64,000 nt of DNA from Blastomonas sp. AAP53 (GTDB taxonomy: Bacteria; Pseudomonadota; Alphaproteobacteria; Sphingomonadales; Sphingomonadaceae), in contig NZ_ANFZ01000011.1 of the NCBI RefSeq assembly GCF_000331245.1, forward strand, positions 62,001 to 126,000. The letters are read 5' to 3'. Positions within the stretch are counted from its first letter, which is position 1; the number at the start of each line of letters is the position of its first letter. The position numbers and the translations under genes were made by a program. The notes below the pieces were generated by a model. That model was not told where the DNA came from. It saw only the letters and a list, made by a program, of their open reading frames with translations, and did no database searches. Positions 1 through 9,128 of this stretch are shown here, one piece after another.

Positions 1-1
1 C

Positions 2-487
2 TATCACGACGATCCCGCGCATATCGATGCGCTCAAGCGCAATGTCGAACATGCCATCGCCTCGCTCGATTTCGAGCCGGAGGAAATCGTCACCAGCTTC
101 CACGGCATGCCGCTGCGCACGCTGCATCTGGGCGATCCCTATCACTGTCAGTGCCGCAAGACCGCGCGGCTGCTGTCCGAGGCGATGGGGCGCAACCTCG
201 TCGTCTCGTTCCAGTCGCGCTTCGGCCGGGCCAAATGGCTCGAGCCTGCGACCGACGCGACGCTCGAAGCGCTGGGCAAGAAGGGCGTGAAGCGCATCGC
301 CGTGATCGCGCCGGGCTTTTCGGTCGATTGCCTCGAAACGCTGGAAGAGCTGGCGATCCAGGGCCGCGAGCAGTTCGAGGAGGCCGGCGGCGAGAAGTTT
401 GCCTATCTGCCCTGCCTGAACGCCAGCACCGAAGGCATGGACATGCTCGAGACGCTGATCCGCCGCGAACTGGGGGGATGGATATGA
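2..487 (+). CDS. hemH: Ferrochelatase, C-terminal part (5' end outside window)
   Basis: This is the last 161 residues of ferrochelatase, which inserts Fe(II) into protoporphyrin IX in the final step of haem synthesis. The frame is open from base 2, and the upstream part lies outside the window. The conserved SFHGMP motif, whose His is the catalytic and metal-binding residue, lies near bases 97-114. It is followed by GDPYHCQC and by the C-terminal signature GFSVDCLETLEEL. The TGA stop overlaps the ATG of the following hydrolase, so the two genes are probably co-transcribed. The identification is secure because several family motifs occur in the right order. Confidence 0.95.
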   Translation, partial: YHDDPAHIDALKRNVEHAIASLDFEPEEIVTSFHGMPLRTLHLGDPYHCQCRKTARLLSEAMGRNLVVSFQSRFGRAKWLEPATDATLEALGKKGVKRIAVIAPGFSVDCLETLEELAIQGREQFEEAGGEKFAYLPCLNASTEGMDMLETLIRRELGGWI

Positions 488-1254
488 GCGATCCTTCCAT
501 CAGCTTTCTCGATCGCGCCGAGCGGCCGCGTCTCGTGTATCATCACCGCCGCGCCAGCGCCGAGCGCGCCGCTGCGCCGACGCTCGTCTTCCTGCCCGGC
601 TATGCCAGCGACATGACCGGCACCAAGGCGCTGGCGCTCGATGCCTGGGCGCAGGGGCAGGGGCTGGCAATGCTGCGCTTCGATTATGCCGGATGTGGCG
701 CGAGCAGCGGCACGTTCGAGGATCAGGCTTTGGCCGACTGGCTGGGCGATGTGCTGGCGCTGATCGACAGCGTGGTCAGCGGCCCGGTCGTGCTGATCGG
801 ATCGTCGATGGGCGGCTGGCTGGCGTTGCTGGCGGCGCTGGCGCGGCCGCAGCGCGTGGTGGGGCTCGTCGGCATCGCTGCCGCGCCCGATTTCACGATG
901 TGGGGCTTTTCCCAGGAAGAGAAGATGACCATCCTCACCGAAGGACGGCTCGAGCGGGCGAGCGAATACGGCCCCGAGCCGATGGTCACCACGCGCCGCT
1001 TCTGGCAATCGGGCGAGGGCAACCGCGTGCTGATCGGCGAGATCGCGTTCGATGGCCCGGTGCGGCTGATCCATGGCCAGGCCGATGCCGATGTGCCGTG
1101 GCAATATGCGCTGGAAACGCAAAAGCAGCTGCGCAGCAATGATGTGCAGTTGCTGCTGATCAAGGATGGCGACCACCGCCTGTCGCGCGATGCCGATATC
1201 GCGCTGCTGATCCAGACGGTGGGCAATCTGCTCGCGCAGATCGAACAGGGCTAG
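484..1254 (+). CDS. Alpha/beta hydrolase
   Basis: This is a 256-residue cytoplasmic alpha/beta hydrolase. The nucleophile elbow GSSMGG puts the catalytic Ser at about residue 108. The acid is probably Asp201 in HGQADADVP and the His is His231 in DGDHRLS. The oxyanion region FLPGYASDM resembles short acyl-protein thioesterase or esterase hydrolases (ABHD10-like). The ATG at 484 overlaps the hemH stop in ATGA; an in-frame ATG at 478 would add two residues. The substrate cannot be read from sequence. Its 3' end meets the convergent thioesterase gene, and the two TAG stops share the palindrome CTAG at 1251-1254. Confidence 0.85.
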   Translation: MSDPSISFLDRAERPRLVYHHRRASAERAAAPTLVFLPGYASDMTGTKALALDAWAQGQGLAMLRFDYAGCGASSGTFEDQALADWLGDVLALIDSVVSGPVVLIGSSMGGWLALLAALARPQRVVGLVGIAAAPDFTMWGFSQEEKMTILTEGRLERASEYGPEPMVTTRRFWQSGEGNRVLIGEIAFDGPVRLIHGQADADVPWQYALETQKQLRSNDVQLLLIKDGDHRLSRDADIALLIQTVGNLLAQIEQG

Positions 1255-1658
1255 ACCAGTTTCGCTTCGCGCACGATCGGGCGGGGGCGATGGTTCTCGT
1301 CCAGGGCGACGAAGGTGAACAGCCCGCTGGTGACGCGCACCTCTTCCGCATTGCGCCCGCGCGTGGCGATGACGTCGAGCCGGATCGCGATCGAGGTGCG
1401 GCCGACACGCTCGACCTCGCCATAGATCGAGATGATGTCGCGCAGCAGGATGGGCGCGAGGAACTGCATCGTCTCGATGGCGACCGTGGCGCACGGCCCC
1501 TGCACTTCGCGGCCGGCGATGATGCCGCCGGCGATATCCATCTGCGCGAGCACCCAGCCGCCGAAGATATGGCCGTTGGAATTGATGTCCGACGGCGCGG
1601 GCACGACGCGCAATATGGGTTCGCGGCCCGCAGCCAGCGTTCCGGTCAGTTCAGCCAT
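1251..1658 (-). CDS. yciA: YciA-type acyl-CoA thioesterase (hotdog fold)
   Basis: This is a 135-residue single-domain hotdog thioesterase. The active-site segment SDINSNGHIFGGWVLAQMD near residues 23-41 carries the Asp and the HxFGGW turn typical of YciA. The later VERVGRTSIAIRLDV strand is also characteristic. Family members hydrolyse a broad range of acyl-CoAs in the cytoplasm. The length matches the family norm. The gene is followed on the same strand, past its own start, by the small membrane protein gene at 1673-1963, which would be transcribed first. Confidence 0.9.
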   Translation of the reverse strand: MAELTGTLAAGREPILRVVPAPSDINSNGHIFGGWVLAQMDIAGGIIAGREVQGPCATVAIETMQFLAPILLRDIISIYGEVERVGRTSIAIRLDVIATRGRNAEEVRVTSGLFTFVALDENHRPRPIVREAKLV

Positions 1659-1672
1659 GGATCAGTCCCCCC

Positions 1673-1963
1673 TCAAGGCGCGTCGGGATCGAGCGCGTCG
1701 TCTATCGATTCGTCATGCCCGGTGCCGCTGGAGAGGAACACCAGCCCCATCAGTGCTGCAGTCAGCATCATGGTAAAGCCGACGCCCAGCGCTGCAGCGA
1801 TATACAGGTGGATCGACACGGTGCCGTGCAGCAGGAACAGGCCGACCAGGGTCAGCACCACCGCAAGACCGGTAACGCTCCCCATCCAGCCCATCACCCG
1901 CCAGTAGCGGCGCCAGGCAAAGCGGGCATAATCGGGATCATCGAGATTGGAAAAGCGTGGCAT
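1673..1963 (-). CDS. Small membrane protein, unknown function
   Basis: This is a 96-residue protein with an N-terminal soluble stretch (MPRFSNLDDPDYARFAWRRYWR), then two hydrophobic helices at about 26-48 and 53-78. It ends in an acidic tail (DESIDDALDPDA). I chose the ATG at 1963 because the upstream in-frame extension is low-complexity and lacks a good ribosome site. It sits 14 bp upstream of the thioesterase on the same strand and is probably co-transcribed with it. I recognise no family. Two helices and charged ends suggest an inner-membrane accessory protein. Confidence 0.7.
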   Translation of the reverse strand: MPRFSNLDDPDYARFAWRRYWRVMGWMGSVTGLAVVLTLVGLFLLHGTVSIHLYIAAALGVGFTMMLTAALMGLVFLSSGTGHDESIDDALDPDAP

Positions 1964-2103
1964 GATCGCGATATAGGGCTTGCGCGCTTTTCTTTCCAAG
2001 CATTTCGTGGGACCATCGTTCGAGCTTGAGTCGCCATGGCGGCCTGCATGCATGCGGTACCGCCGACCAAGGTGACCGGGCCTTGCCAAGGAGAGCGCAT
2101 GCC

Positions 2104-2532
2104 ATGACCATTGCCACCATCCTGTCGAAACGTGACGGTATCGTGCACCAGTGCACCTGCACCGCCACGGTGCGCGACGCTGCCAATCTACTGGCGGAAA
2201 GGCGCATCGGTGCGCTGCCGATCGTGCGCGATGGCGAGGTTGTCGGCATCTTTTCCGAACGTGACCTTGTCTATAGGCTGAACTCCGATGGGCCCGGCAT
2301 CCTCGACCAACCGGTCGAAGCGGCGATGACCGCGCCGCCGATCACGGTCACCCCCGATACGCCGGTGATGTCTGCACTGTCGCTGATGACCCGCAGGCGG
2401 ATCCGCCACTTGCCGGTGGTCGAAGGCACGACGCTGATCGGCTTCGTCTCGATCGGCGATCTGGTGAAGTACCGCATCGACAAGATCGAAAGCGAAGCTG
2501 CGGCGCTGAGGGATTACATCCAGAGCGTTTGA
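2104..2532 (+). CDS. CBS-domain pair protein
   Basis: This 142-residue protein consists of two CBS domains, at about residues 8-62 and 73-130, with no other domain. The typical CBS endings GIFSERDLVYRL and GFVSIGDLVKYRI are visible. Stand-alone CBS pairs bind adenosine nucleotides and act as energy sensors that regulate partner proteins. The partner is unknown here. The start at 2104 is supported by an AAGGAG ribosome site about ten bases upstream. It diverges from the small membrane protein gene at 1673-1963. Confidence 0.88.
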   Translation: MTIATILSKRDGIVHQCTCTATVRDAANLLAERRIGALPIVRDGEVVGIFSERDLVYRLNSDGPGILDQPVEAAMTAPPITVTPDTPVMSALSLMTRRRIRHLPVVEGTTLIGFVSIGDLVKYRIDKIESEAAALRDYIQSV

Positions 2533-2544
2533 GGGCTGAAGTCG

Positions 2545-2701
2545 GCGCGTACGTCCCTCGACTTCAGCTTGTTGCTGAAGTTTATCCTGAGCGTCGCCGA
2601 CAGGCGGCGTCGAAGGGCTCGGGACAGACGGGGAGGGGTGCACTACGCGGAAAGGCACTATCCTCTCCGCGTTCCCGAGCGAAGTCGAGGGACGTACGCG
2701 C
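2545..2701. repeat. Inverted repeat with 21-bp arms (GAAGTCGAGGGAC family)
   Basis: Arms at 2545-2565 and 2681-2701 are perfect reverse complements over 21 bp. The right arm continues a longer repeat unit starting at 2672 (core CCCGAGCGAAGTCGAGGG). The unit recurs at 42948-43015 and 52388-52522. It fills the convergent gap between the CBS gene and the HerA-like gene, so it may act as a bidirectional transcription barrier or simply be a REP-like mobile palindrome. Confidence 0.8.
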
Positions 2702-2718
2702 GAGCCTCTCGAACACCG

Positions 2719-4302
2719 CTAGCGCATCAACCCGCCCAGCAGGTTGCGCGCGAATCGTCCCAGACCCGGAAAGCCGAACGCCTTGCCGATCTCGGTCGCG
2801 ACCGTGCCTGCAGCCGCACTGGCTGCGCTGGCACCAGGCCGGGCGCTGCTTTTCTTGCCGCGAATTGCGCCCGCGATCACCGCGCCTGCCGATGCCGCGG
2901 CCGCGCCTGCTGCCGCATTGCCAGCCTTCGCCCAGATCGATGTTGTCTTGCGCGGCTGCTTGGCGACGGTTTCCTTGCCCTTGACCTCTACCTCCTCGGC
3001 CACGGCAGCCGCATCAGCGGCCTTTTGCGCCAGAACTTCCATCGCCGATTCGCGCTCGATCCGGGTGTCGTACTTGCCGTCATAGGGCGAGACCGACTGG
3101 ATGATCGCGCGCTCCTTCGGCGTCAGCGGGCCCAGCCGCGAGCGCGGCGGCCGGATCAGCGTGCGCTGGGTGATCGAGGGCGATCCGTCCTCGAGCAGTA
3201 CTGAGACCAGAGCCTCGCCGGTTTTCAATTCCGTGATCGCGGTCTCGACATCGAGCTCGGGGTTGATGCGGAAGGTATCCGCCGCAGCCTTGATCGCCTT
3301 CTGGTCGCGCGGGGTGAAGGCGCGCAGCGCGTGCTGCACCCGGTTGCCCAGCTGTCCTGCGACCTTTTCAGGGATATCGATCGGGTTCTGGGTAACGAAA
3401 TAGACGCCCACGCCCTTAGAGCGGATCAGGCGGACGACCTGCTCGATCTTCTCCTCCAGCGCCTTGGGTACATCGTCGAACAGCAGATGCGCCTCGTCGA
3501 AGAAGAAGACCAGCTTCGGTTTTTCGGGATCGCCCACCTCGGGCAGCGTCTCGAACAGTTCGGACAGCAGCCACAGCAGGAAGGTGGCGTAGAGCTTGGG
3601 GCTCTGCATCAGCTTGTCGGCGGCGAGCACGTTGATATAGCCACGCCCCTGGTCGTCGCAGCACAGGAAATCGTCGATCTCGAGCGCCGGTTCGCCGAAA
3701 AATTCGCCCGCGCCCTGGCTTTCCAGCTGGAGCAGCTGCCGCTGGATGGTGCCGACGCTGGCCTTGGTGACATTGCCGAAGCGTGCGGACAGCTCGCTCG
3801 CGTTTTCGGCCGTGTAGGCGAGCACTGCTTGCAGGTCGGCGAGGTCGAGCAGCAGCAGCCCCTTCTCGTCGGCATAGCGAAAGGCGATGTTGAGCACGCC
3901 TTCCTGCGTGTCATTGAGCCCCATCAGCCGCGCGAGCAGCAGCGGCCCCATCTCGCTGATCGTGGTGCGAATCGGGTGGCCCTGTTCGCCGTAAAGGTCC
4001 CAGAAGATCGCCGGATTGTCCGAATAGGCATAGCCTTCGAGCCCGATCTCCGCCGCGCGTGCGACCAATTTGTCGTGGTGCTTGAACGTCGGCGATCCGG
4101 GCATCGCGATGCCGGCGAGATCGCCCTTCACGTCGGCGACGAACACCGGTACGCCCGCTGCGGAAAAACTCTCGGCAATGCCCTGCAAGGTCACTGTCTT
4201 GCCGGTGCCGGTGGCGCCTGCGACCATGCCGTGGCGGTTGGCGCGGGCCAGTACCAGGTTCTGCCGCTCGCCGCCGCCCAGGCCAAGAAAGAGTTCGGTC
4301 AT
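2719..4302 (-). CDS. HerA-like ATPase, DUF853/YjgR family
   Basis: This 527-residue protein is a helicase HerA-like P-loop ATPase. Walker A GATGTGKT is at 29-36, Walker [10 protein letters not shown] is at about 264-272, and a later VTQNP sensor-like motif is visible. These belong to the HerA/FtsK superfamily; the DUF853 (YjgR) subgroup has no settled role. The C-terminal 90 residues are alanine- and glycine-rich with Lys clusters, ending [19 protein letters not shown], which looks like an amphipathic or membrane-associating tail. There is no NurA partner next to it, so a DNA-end-resection role as in archaea is not supported by context. Confidence 0.88.
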   Translation of the reverse strand: MTELFLGLGGGERQNLVLARANRHGMVAGATGTGKTVTLQGIAESFSAAGVPVFVADVKGDLAGIAMPGSPTFKHHDKLVARAAEIGLEGYAYSDNPAIFWDLYGEQGHPIRTTISEMGPLLLARLMGLNDTQEGVLNIAFRYADEKGLLLLDLADLQAVLAYTAENASELSARFGNVTKASVGTIQRQLLQLESQGAGEFFGEPALEIDDFLCCDDQGRGYINVLAADKLMQSPKLYATFLLWLLSELFETLPEVGDPEKPKLVFFFDEAHLLFDDVPKALEEKIEQVVRLIRSKGVGVYFVTQNPIDIPEKVAGQLGNRVQHALRAFTPRDQKAIKAAADTFRINPELDVETAITELKTGEALVSVLLEDGSPSITQRTLIRPPRSRLGPLTPKERAIIQSVSPYDGKYDTRIERESAMEVLAQKAADAAAVAEEVEVKGKETVAKQPRKTTSIWAKAGNAAAGAAAASAGAVIAGAIRGKKSSARPGASAASAAAGTVATEIGKAFGFPGLGRFARNLLGGLMR

Positions 4303-4390
4303 GTAAGGATGCTCCCCCGCAGCGCCGTGCTGTTTGCGCCGGTATAACCGGGCGCGGCGCGCAAAGTCGAGGGAGCAGCGATGTAAACTG

Positions 4391-4429
4391 TCGCGCCGGG
4401 GCAGGCAGCGGGGAGCGCCCCCGGCGCGA
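4391..4429 (-). terminator. GC-rich hairpin beyond the secreted hydrolase gene
   Basis: An 11-bp perfect stem (TCGCGCCGGGG at 4391-4401 with CCCCGGCGCGA at 4419-4429) lies just downstream of the hydrolase stop at 4436. No proper T-run follows on the minus strand, so termination is plausible but not certain. Confidence 0.45.
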
Positions 4430-4435
4430 TCGGCG

Positions 4436-5353
4436 TCAGCTGCCGTGGCCGGACAGAAAGGCCTCTACCGCCTCGGCAAAACGTTCGGGCTGGTCCAGCA
4501 TGATGAAGTGGCGGCTGTTGTCGATCCGCTTCAGCTGCACGCCGGCGAGACCCGAATAGGCCCCGGCATAAAGGCTGTCGACATAAGCGACCGGCCCCAC
4601 CACGGTGTCATGGGGGTAGAGCACGGTCACAGGGACGCTGATTCTGCCCAGCACGGGCCGGATATCGGTGAGCAGGACATCGTGAAAGACCTGCGCGGTC
4701 ACGCGATGGTCTGCTCCTGCGCTCCACGCCATCACCTGCTTGCGGCCCTCTGGTGTGGCGGACATGGTCGCCAGTGTCGGGTCATCGGAACTTTGTGGCT
4801 GCGGTCCTGCCGCCAGTGCTGCCCTGAGCAACGCCTCGGCCTGCGGGCGCACGGCATCGACGGTCGCCAGAGGCGAGAAGATCAGGCCGATGAATGGCAG
4901 GCTGTCCTCGATCAGCACCCGGCCCAGCAGATCCGGGTGGCGCGCGGCGATCATCGCTGCGGTCAGACCCCCCATCGAATGGCCGATGACCGCCGGTTTC
5001 TTGAGGCCCGAATCACGAATGTAACTGGCAACATCTTCGACGAACGGCTCCAGCACCGGGCCGCTGGCATTGGCTCCGGCAGCATCGCCAAAGCCACGGA
5101 TCTGCACCAGATGCAGGCGGTATCGGCCCTTGAGCTGTTCAACCGTCGGGTCCCACACGCTGCGCGGACTGGCAAGGCCGGGGATGAGAATGACGTCGGG
5201 GCCATTGCCGACCACGGTTACGGTCATGCGGGTTCGTTCAGCCTGCGCGGTCGGTCGCGGGGCCTGTGGGTCTGCCGGGCGAGCCAGGGCTGGCACGTTC
5301 AGGGCAGCAGCAAGGGTGGCCGCCGCAAGAGCAGCACGCAAGAGAGTCTTCAT
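4436..5353 (-). CDS. Exported alpha/beta hydrolase
   Basis: This 305-residue protein starts with a Sec signal peptide ([24 protein letters not shown], cleavage near residue 25). It continues as an alpha/beta hydrolase with the nucleophile motif GHSMGG, an HDTVV-type acid region and a catalytic-His region [14 protein letters not shown]. It is therefore probably a periplasmic esterase or lactonase-like enzyme of unknown substrate. I chose the ATG at 5353 because it begins the signal peptide. It lies 46 bp downstream of the XRE regulator gene on the same strand and may be the last gene of that cluster. Confidence 0.85.
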   Translation of the reverse strand: MKTLLRAALAAATLAAALNVPALARPADPQAPRPTAQAERTRMTVTVVGNGPDVILIPGLASPRSVWDPTVEQLKGRYRLHLVQIRGFGDAAGANASGPVLEPFVEDVASYIRDSGLKKPAVIGHSMGGLTAAMIAARHPDLLGRVLIEDSLPFIGLIFSPLATVDAVRPQAEALLRAALAAGPQPQSSDDPTLATMSATPEGRKQVMAWSAGADHRVTAQVFHDVLLTDIRPVLGRISVPVTVLYPHDTVVGPVAYVDSLYAGAYSGLAGVQLKRIDNSRHFIMLDQPERFAEAVEAFLSGHGS

Positions 5354-5399
5354 GTCGGTGTCCTTAGTTTGGGCAGGGAGGGCGGCGGGCACCGCCAGA

Positions 5400-5591
5400 T
5401 CAGTCGCGCAGGAAGATCGCCTCGATCGGCAGATTGAACAGATCGGCGATGCGGAAGGCAAGCGGGAGCGAGGGGTCGTATTTGCCCGTCTCGATCGCGT
5501 TGATGCTCTGCCGCGAGATTTCCAGCGCATCGGCGAGATCGCCCTGCGTCCAGTCGCGCTCGGCGCGCAGTACCTTGAGCCGGTTCTTCAT
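5400..5591 (-). CDS. XRE-family HTH regulator, short form
   Basis: This 63-residue protein is essentially one helix-turn-helix domain: WTQGDLADALEISRQSINAIETGKYDPSLPLAFRIADLFN. It ends IEAIFLRD. This matches the YozG/Cro-CI type of small DNA-binding regulators that commonly sit beside membrane-protein genes. Its ATG (5589-5591) overlaps the stop of the upstream membrane protein gene by 4 bp, so the genes are translationally coupled. It probably autoregulates the cluster from the promoter near 6642-6670; that is inference. Confidence 0.9.
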   Translation of the reverse strand: MKNRLKVLRAERDWTQGDLADALEISRQSINAIETGKYDPSLPLAFRIADLFNLPIEAIFLRD

Positions 5592-5992
5592 GCGCGCCAC
5601 CTTACGACAGGGGCCGCCAGCCCCCACATCGCAAACCAGACCGCTCCCACCCATTGCGGGCCGGTGTCGATCACATCGAACACCTGCAGGAACTGCCAGA
5701 CGGTGACGATGGCCAGGGTCAGCGCGGTAGCGAGCAGCGTCTGCTTGATCAGCAGCAACCGCTGATATTCGTCATCCGCCTCGACCAGCAGTCGGAAGAT
5801 CGCCCAGAAGACGCCGATGATCGGAAAGGCGCTGATCAGCGCGAGCCCGATCAGCGTGCCCTGGGCATGGTCGCCGCCATTGTTGGCAAAGATCAGGCTA
5901 CCGGTCAGGGCGGCCACATAAGCCCCCATGAACAGCAGCAGCCGCGCGGCGTAGCGGCGCATATAGGCGGGCATGGTCTTGTGCGTGGTCAT
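5588..5992 (-). CDS. Four-helix membrane protein, paralogue of the next gene
   Basis: This 134-residue protein has four hydrophobic segments, at about 15-32, 44-62, 82-103 and 111-130. Between the second and third segments is the motif RLLVEADDEYQRLLLIKQTLLATALTLAI. The neighbouring protein (5994-6431) carries the same motif as RLLIELDDEYLRMLEVRKFLVATGATLAI, so the two genes are clearly paralogues. The start at 5992 is 1 bp from the stop of the upstream paralogue. I recognise no named function. An XRE regulator next to small membrane proteins resembles stress-response or export accessory modules. Confidence 0.8.
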   Translation of the reverse strand: MTTHKTMPAYMRRYAARLLLFMGAYVAALTGSLIFANNGGDHAQGTLIGLALISAFPIIGVFWAIFRLLVEADDEYQRLLLIKQTLLATALTLAIVTVWQFLQVFDVIDTGPQWVGAVWFAMWGLAAPVVRWRA

Positions 5993-5993
5993 G

Positions 5994-6431
5994 TCACGCG
6001 TCCTCCGAAGGCTGGCAGCTGTCCTGGTCGCCAAAGGCAAAGCGGTTGACCAGCTGGCCCAGCGTCAGCCCGATGCACCACATCGGGAAGACGAAGAAGA
6101 CTGCCAGCTTCGGAACCTCGGGCGAGAAGAGTTCGAGCACGCCCCATACGCTGGTGATCGCCAGCGTCGCCCCGGTGGCGACCAGAAATTTGCGCACCTC
6201 GAGCATGCGCAGATACTCGTCGTCGAGCTCGATCAGCAGCCGCCCCATCGCCCAGAGCCAGCCGAGCGCGGCGATGCCGGGAAGCAATGCGAGCCCTATC
6301 GTCAGCGCGCTGGCAGGTGCATCGTCGGGCAGCAGTGCGGCCGCCAGGGTAATCGCGCCGACATAGGCGGAGGTGATCGGGATGATGCGCCGCGTGTAGC
6401 GGCGGATTGCGGGATGATCCTTGGCCTGCAC
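5994..6431 (-). CDS. Four-helix membrane protein, paralogue of the previous gene
   Basis: This 145-residue protein has the same four-helix plan as the 5588-5992 product and the shared E-x-DDEY-x-R-x-L motif after helix 2. The N-terminus is basic (KDHPAIRRYTRR) and should face the cytoplasm. The C-terminal tail FAFGDQDSCQPSEDA is soluble and carries a single Cys. It lies between the 58-residue peptide gene (3 bp away) and its paralogue (1 bp away). The pair may form a hetero-oligomer. Function unknown. Confidence 0.8.
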   Translation of the reverse strand: MQAKDHPAIRRYTRRIIPITSAYVGAITLAAALLPDDAPASALTIGLALLPGIAALGWLWAMGRLLIELDDEYLRMLEVRKFLVATGATLAITSVWGVLELFSPEVPKLAVFFVFPMWCIGLTLGQLVNRFAFGDQDSCQPSEDA

Positions 6432-6434
6432 GGG

Positions 6435-6611
6435 TCAGCAGCCCTTGCGGCGCGCGCACCGGTCGCGCTGCGTGACCGAGATGACGGCGAGGATCGGCAG
6501 CGTGGTGAACAGCGCCTGCGCGGTGCCATCGGAGATCACGTCCAGCACGTTCAGCACCGCCAGCGCCATGATGGCGAGCGCCCAGCACAGGGCATGGAGA
6601 TAAGCATTCAT
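6435..6611 (-). CDS. 58-residue membrane peptide
   Basis: This small protein (MNAYLHALCWALAIMALAVL...) has two short hydrophobic stretches at about 6-22 and 32-46 and a basic Cys-containing end (QRDRCARRKGC). ATG at 6611 is preferred over an in-frame TTG at 6617 because GGGAG sits at suitable distance. It is the first gene of the minus-strand cluster and follows the promoter at 6642-6670. No family is recognised. Confidence 0.65.
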   Translation of the reverse strand: MNAYLHALCWALAIMALAVLNVLDVISDGTAQALFTTLPILAVISVTQRDRCARRKGC

Positions 6612-6641
6612 GGTCAAGCTCCCTTGATTCGATGTAAAGGA

Positions 6642-6670
6642 ACATTGTCTTTTGGTGCTGCGAATGTCAA
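6642..6670 (-). promoter_or_regulatory. Sigma-70-like promoter of the 6.6-5.4 kb cluster
   Basis: Read on the minus strand, TTGACA (6665-6670) is followed after exactly 17 bases by CAATGT (6642-6647). Transcription would start about 20-25 bases before the ATG at 6611. The -35 is a perfect consensus; the -10 is weak, which would fit control by an activator or by the cluster's XRE protein. Confidence 0.5.
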
Positions 6671-6730
6671 GTACCCTTGATAAAAGGATTGGGGAACTTG
6701 TCGTTTACAGGTTGGGGAGGGTCGCTCCAT

Positions 6731-6764
6731 CTCTCTCCCCTCCCGCAGGCGGGTGGGGAGAGAG
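6731..6764. repeat. Hairpin of the CTCTCCCC/GGGGAGAG type
   Basis: Arms 6731-6746 and 6749-6764 pair over 16 bp with one mismatch around a two-base loop. There is no T-run, so a factor-independent terminator is unlikely. It resembles the CCCTCC-rich palindromes at 48780-48884. Confidence 0.6.
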
Positions 6765-7024
6765 GTATAGTGACTCCGTCACCATTCGCCGCTATATCAG
6801 GCCCATGGCGAGCATCCGCACCCTGACCAGCACTAGCACCACTCCGGGCAACCGGGGGCGGGCAAGCGCGGGCTGACTTTCGCGATTGCCAGCCACCCCG
6901 GTGCGGGTGGCTTTGGCGTCAGCCCCTCGCACTTTCCCTGATCATCGACGCTGAAAACTGGCCCTTTTGGGCTGCGCCGGATTGTGCCATGGCGCAGGAA
7001 CAAGCGACAAGAAAGACACATGAT

Positions 7025-9037
7025 ATGTCCCAGCTTCTGAAGATCAGCCTGCCCGATGGTTCGGTGCGCGAAATGCCGCAAGGGTCGACCCCGGCAGATG
7101 TCGCCGCCGCGATCGGCCCCGGCCTTGCCAAGGCGGCGATCGCCGCGCGGGTCGATGGCGAGCTGCGCGATATCATGCGGCCGTTCGAGGGCGATGCCCA
7201 GCTGGCTTTGGTCACCGCGCGCGACGAGGCCGATGCGCTCGAGCTGGCACGACACGATTTCGCGCATGTGCTCGCAGAGGCGGTGCAGAGCCTGTTTCCC
7301 GGAACGCAGATCACCTTCGGGCCTTCGACCGACGACGGCTTTTACTACGACTTCGCGCCCAAGGAACGCCCGTTCACCGACGAGGACCTGCCCGCGATCG
7401 AAGCCGAGATGCGCCGCATCATCGCCGCCGATCTGCCGCTGGTGCGCGAGGTGTGGAGCCGCAGCGACCTGATCGCGCGCTGGCAGGCGGCGGGCGAAAG
7501 CTTCAAGGCAGAATGGGCCGCCGAGCTTCCCGACAACGAGGAGCTGACGGTCTACTGGTCGGGCGAACCGGGGCGTCCCGGCGCGTGGATGGACATGTGC
7601 CGCGGTCCGCATCTGGCTTCGACCGGCAAGCTCGATCCGCAGGCATTCAAGCTGACGCGCGTCTCGGGCGCATACTGGCGCGGCGACCAGCGCAACCCGC
7701 AGCTCAGCCGTATCTACGGCACCGGCTGGCTCAACAAGAAGCAGCTCGATGCGCATCTGGTGCGGCTCGAAGAAGCCGCCAAGCGCGACCACCGCAAGAT
7801 CGGCGCGGAGATGGACCTGTTCCACCTCCAGGCCGAAGCGCACGGATCGGTGTTCTGGCATCCGCGCGGTTTCGTGATCTATCGCGCGCTCGAAGCCTAT
7901 ATGCGCCGCCGGCTCGACGCCGCCGGTTATCTGGAGGTGAAAACGCCGCAGGTGATGGACGCGCGCCAGTGGGAGCAGTCCGGCCACTGGGGCAAGTATC
8001 GCGAGAACATGTTCGTCATCCCCGACGAGGTGCCCAACACCGAGGACGAGGGCCCGGTGGTGTCGAACGACGCCGCCTGGATGGCGCTCAAGCCGATGAA
8101 CTGCCCCGCGCACGTTCTGATCTTCCGCCAGGGCATCAAGAGCTATCGCGACCTGCCGCTGCGGCTCGCCGAGATGGGCTGCTGCCACCGCAACGAGCCG
8201 CACGGCGCGCTGCATGGGCTGATGCGCGTGCGCCAGTTCACGCAGGACGATGCGCACATCTTCTGCCGCGAAGACCAGATCGTCGACGAGATCGCCAAGT
8301 TCTGCGACCTGCTCGACACGGTCTACAAGGATCTGGGCTTTGGCGACTATGCCATCAAGCTCGCGCTGCGGCCTGAAAAGCGGTTCGGCACCGACGAAAT
8401 GTGGGACTGGTCCGAACAGTCGATGCGCGATGCCGTCGCAGCCACAGGCCGCAACACCGCAGAATGGGGCTGGGAAGAGCTGCCCGGTGAAGGTGCGTTC
8501 TATGCGCCCAAGCTCGAGTTCCACCTGACCGACGCGATCGGCCGCACCTGGCAGGTCGGCACCATCCAGACCGATACCGTGCTGCCCGAGCGATTGGACG
8601 CAGGCTATATCGCCGAGGATGGCAACCGCCACCGCCCGATCATGCTGCACCGCGCGATCCTGGGCAGCTACGAACGCTTCATCGGCATCCTGATCGAGCA
8701 TTATGCGGGCAAGTTCCCGCTGTGGCTCGCGCCGGTGCAGGCAGTGGTGGCGACGATCGTCTCGGACGCCGATGATTATGCGCGTGAAGTCGTCGCAACG
8801 CTGCAGGCGGCGGGAATTCGCGTCGAGGAGGATCTGCGCAACGAGAAGATCAACTACAAGGTGCGCGAGCATTCGGTCGGCCGGGTGCCCAACATCCTGG
8901 TCGTTGGCAAGCAGGAGGCCGAAAAGCGCACCGTCGCGCTGCGCCGCCTGGGCCAGCAGCAGCAGGAGTTCCTGTCGCTGGACGAGGTCGTCGCGATGCT
9001 CAAGAGCGAGGCGCTGCCGCCTGATCTTAAGGGCTGA
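7025..9037 (+). CDS. thrS: Threonyl-tRNA synthetase
   Basis: This 670-residue class II synthetase charges tRNA-Thr. Its TGS domain covers about residues 1-62. The editing domain carries HDFAH (His77, His81) and the C192-x3-H196 site in MCRGPH. The class II core includes the zinc-ligand Cys360 in PMNCPAH, the motif 2 region [15 protein letters not shown] and motif 3 near [18 protein letters not shown]-terminal anticodon-binding domain ends the protein. It is slightly longer than the E. coli enzyme (642). ATG at 7025 is preferred over 6989 because it begins the TGS domain, although no strong ribosome site is seen for either. A strong terminator follows at 9061-9098. Confidence 0.97.
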   Translation: MSQLLKISLPDGSVREMPQGSTPADVAAAIGPGLAKAAIAARVDGELRDIMRPFEGDAQLALVTARDEADALELARHDFAHVLAEAVQSLFPGTQITFGPSTDDGFYYDFAPKERPFTDEDLPAIEAEMRRIIAADLPLVREVWSRSDLIARWQAAGESFKAEWAAELPDNEELTVYWSGEPGRPGAWMDMCRGPHLASTGKLDPQAFKLTRVSGAYWRGDQRNPQLSRIYGTGWLNKKQLDAHLVRLEEAAKRDHRKIGAEMDLFHLQAEAHGSVFWHPRGFVIYRALEAYMRRRLDAAGYLEVKTPQVMDARQWEQSGHWGKYRENMFVIPDEVPNTEDEGPVVSNDAAWMALKPMNCPAHVLIFRQGIKSYRDLPLRLAEMGCCHRNEPHGALHGLMRVRQFTQDDAHIFCREDQIVDEIAKFCDLLDTVYKDLGFGDYAIKLALRPEKRFGTDEMWDWSEQSMRDAVAATGRNTAEWGWEELPGEGAFYAPKLEFHLTDAIGRTWQVGTIQTDTVLPERLDAGYIAEDGNRHRPIMLHRAILGSYERFIGILIEHYAGKFPLWLAPVQAVVATIVSDADDYAREVVATLQAAGIRVEEDLRNEKINYKVREHSVGRVPNILVVGKQEAEKRTVALRRLGQQQQEFLSLDEVVAMLKSEALPPDLKG

Positions 9038-9060
9038 ATCCAAGCATTATCAGACGCAAA

Positions 9061-9098
9061 AAGCCCCCTGTTCCAGCATCGGAACAGGGGGCTTTTTT
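9061..9098 (+). terminator. Rho-independent terminator of thrS
   Basis: A perfect 14-bp stem (AAGCCCCCTGTTCC at 9061-9074 with 9081-9094) is followed by a T-run. A-run on the other side lets it work in both directions, although a second hairpin serves the convergent gene. Confidence 0.93.
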
Positions 9099-9128
9099 GT
9101 GCCTGCAGCGTGCGGTGCTGCGGCACAA

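Larger units (their letters stand above)
6612..7024. other. Gene-free interval upstream of thrS
   Basis: This interval of about 410 bp holds the promoter above and a G/C-strand-biased hairpin (6731-6764). It also holds the upstream region of thrS. I see no tRNA-like operator fold of the E. coli thrS type and no supported gene. The frame open from 6989 is only a 12-residue extension of thrS. Confidence 0.6.

Noticed and set aside
6833-9043. A 736-codon open frame antisense to thrS
   Set aside because: It has no recognisable domain, is rich in residues produced by complementing GC-biased codons, and lies entirely over a secure thrS gene.
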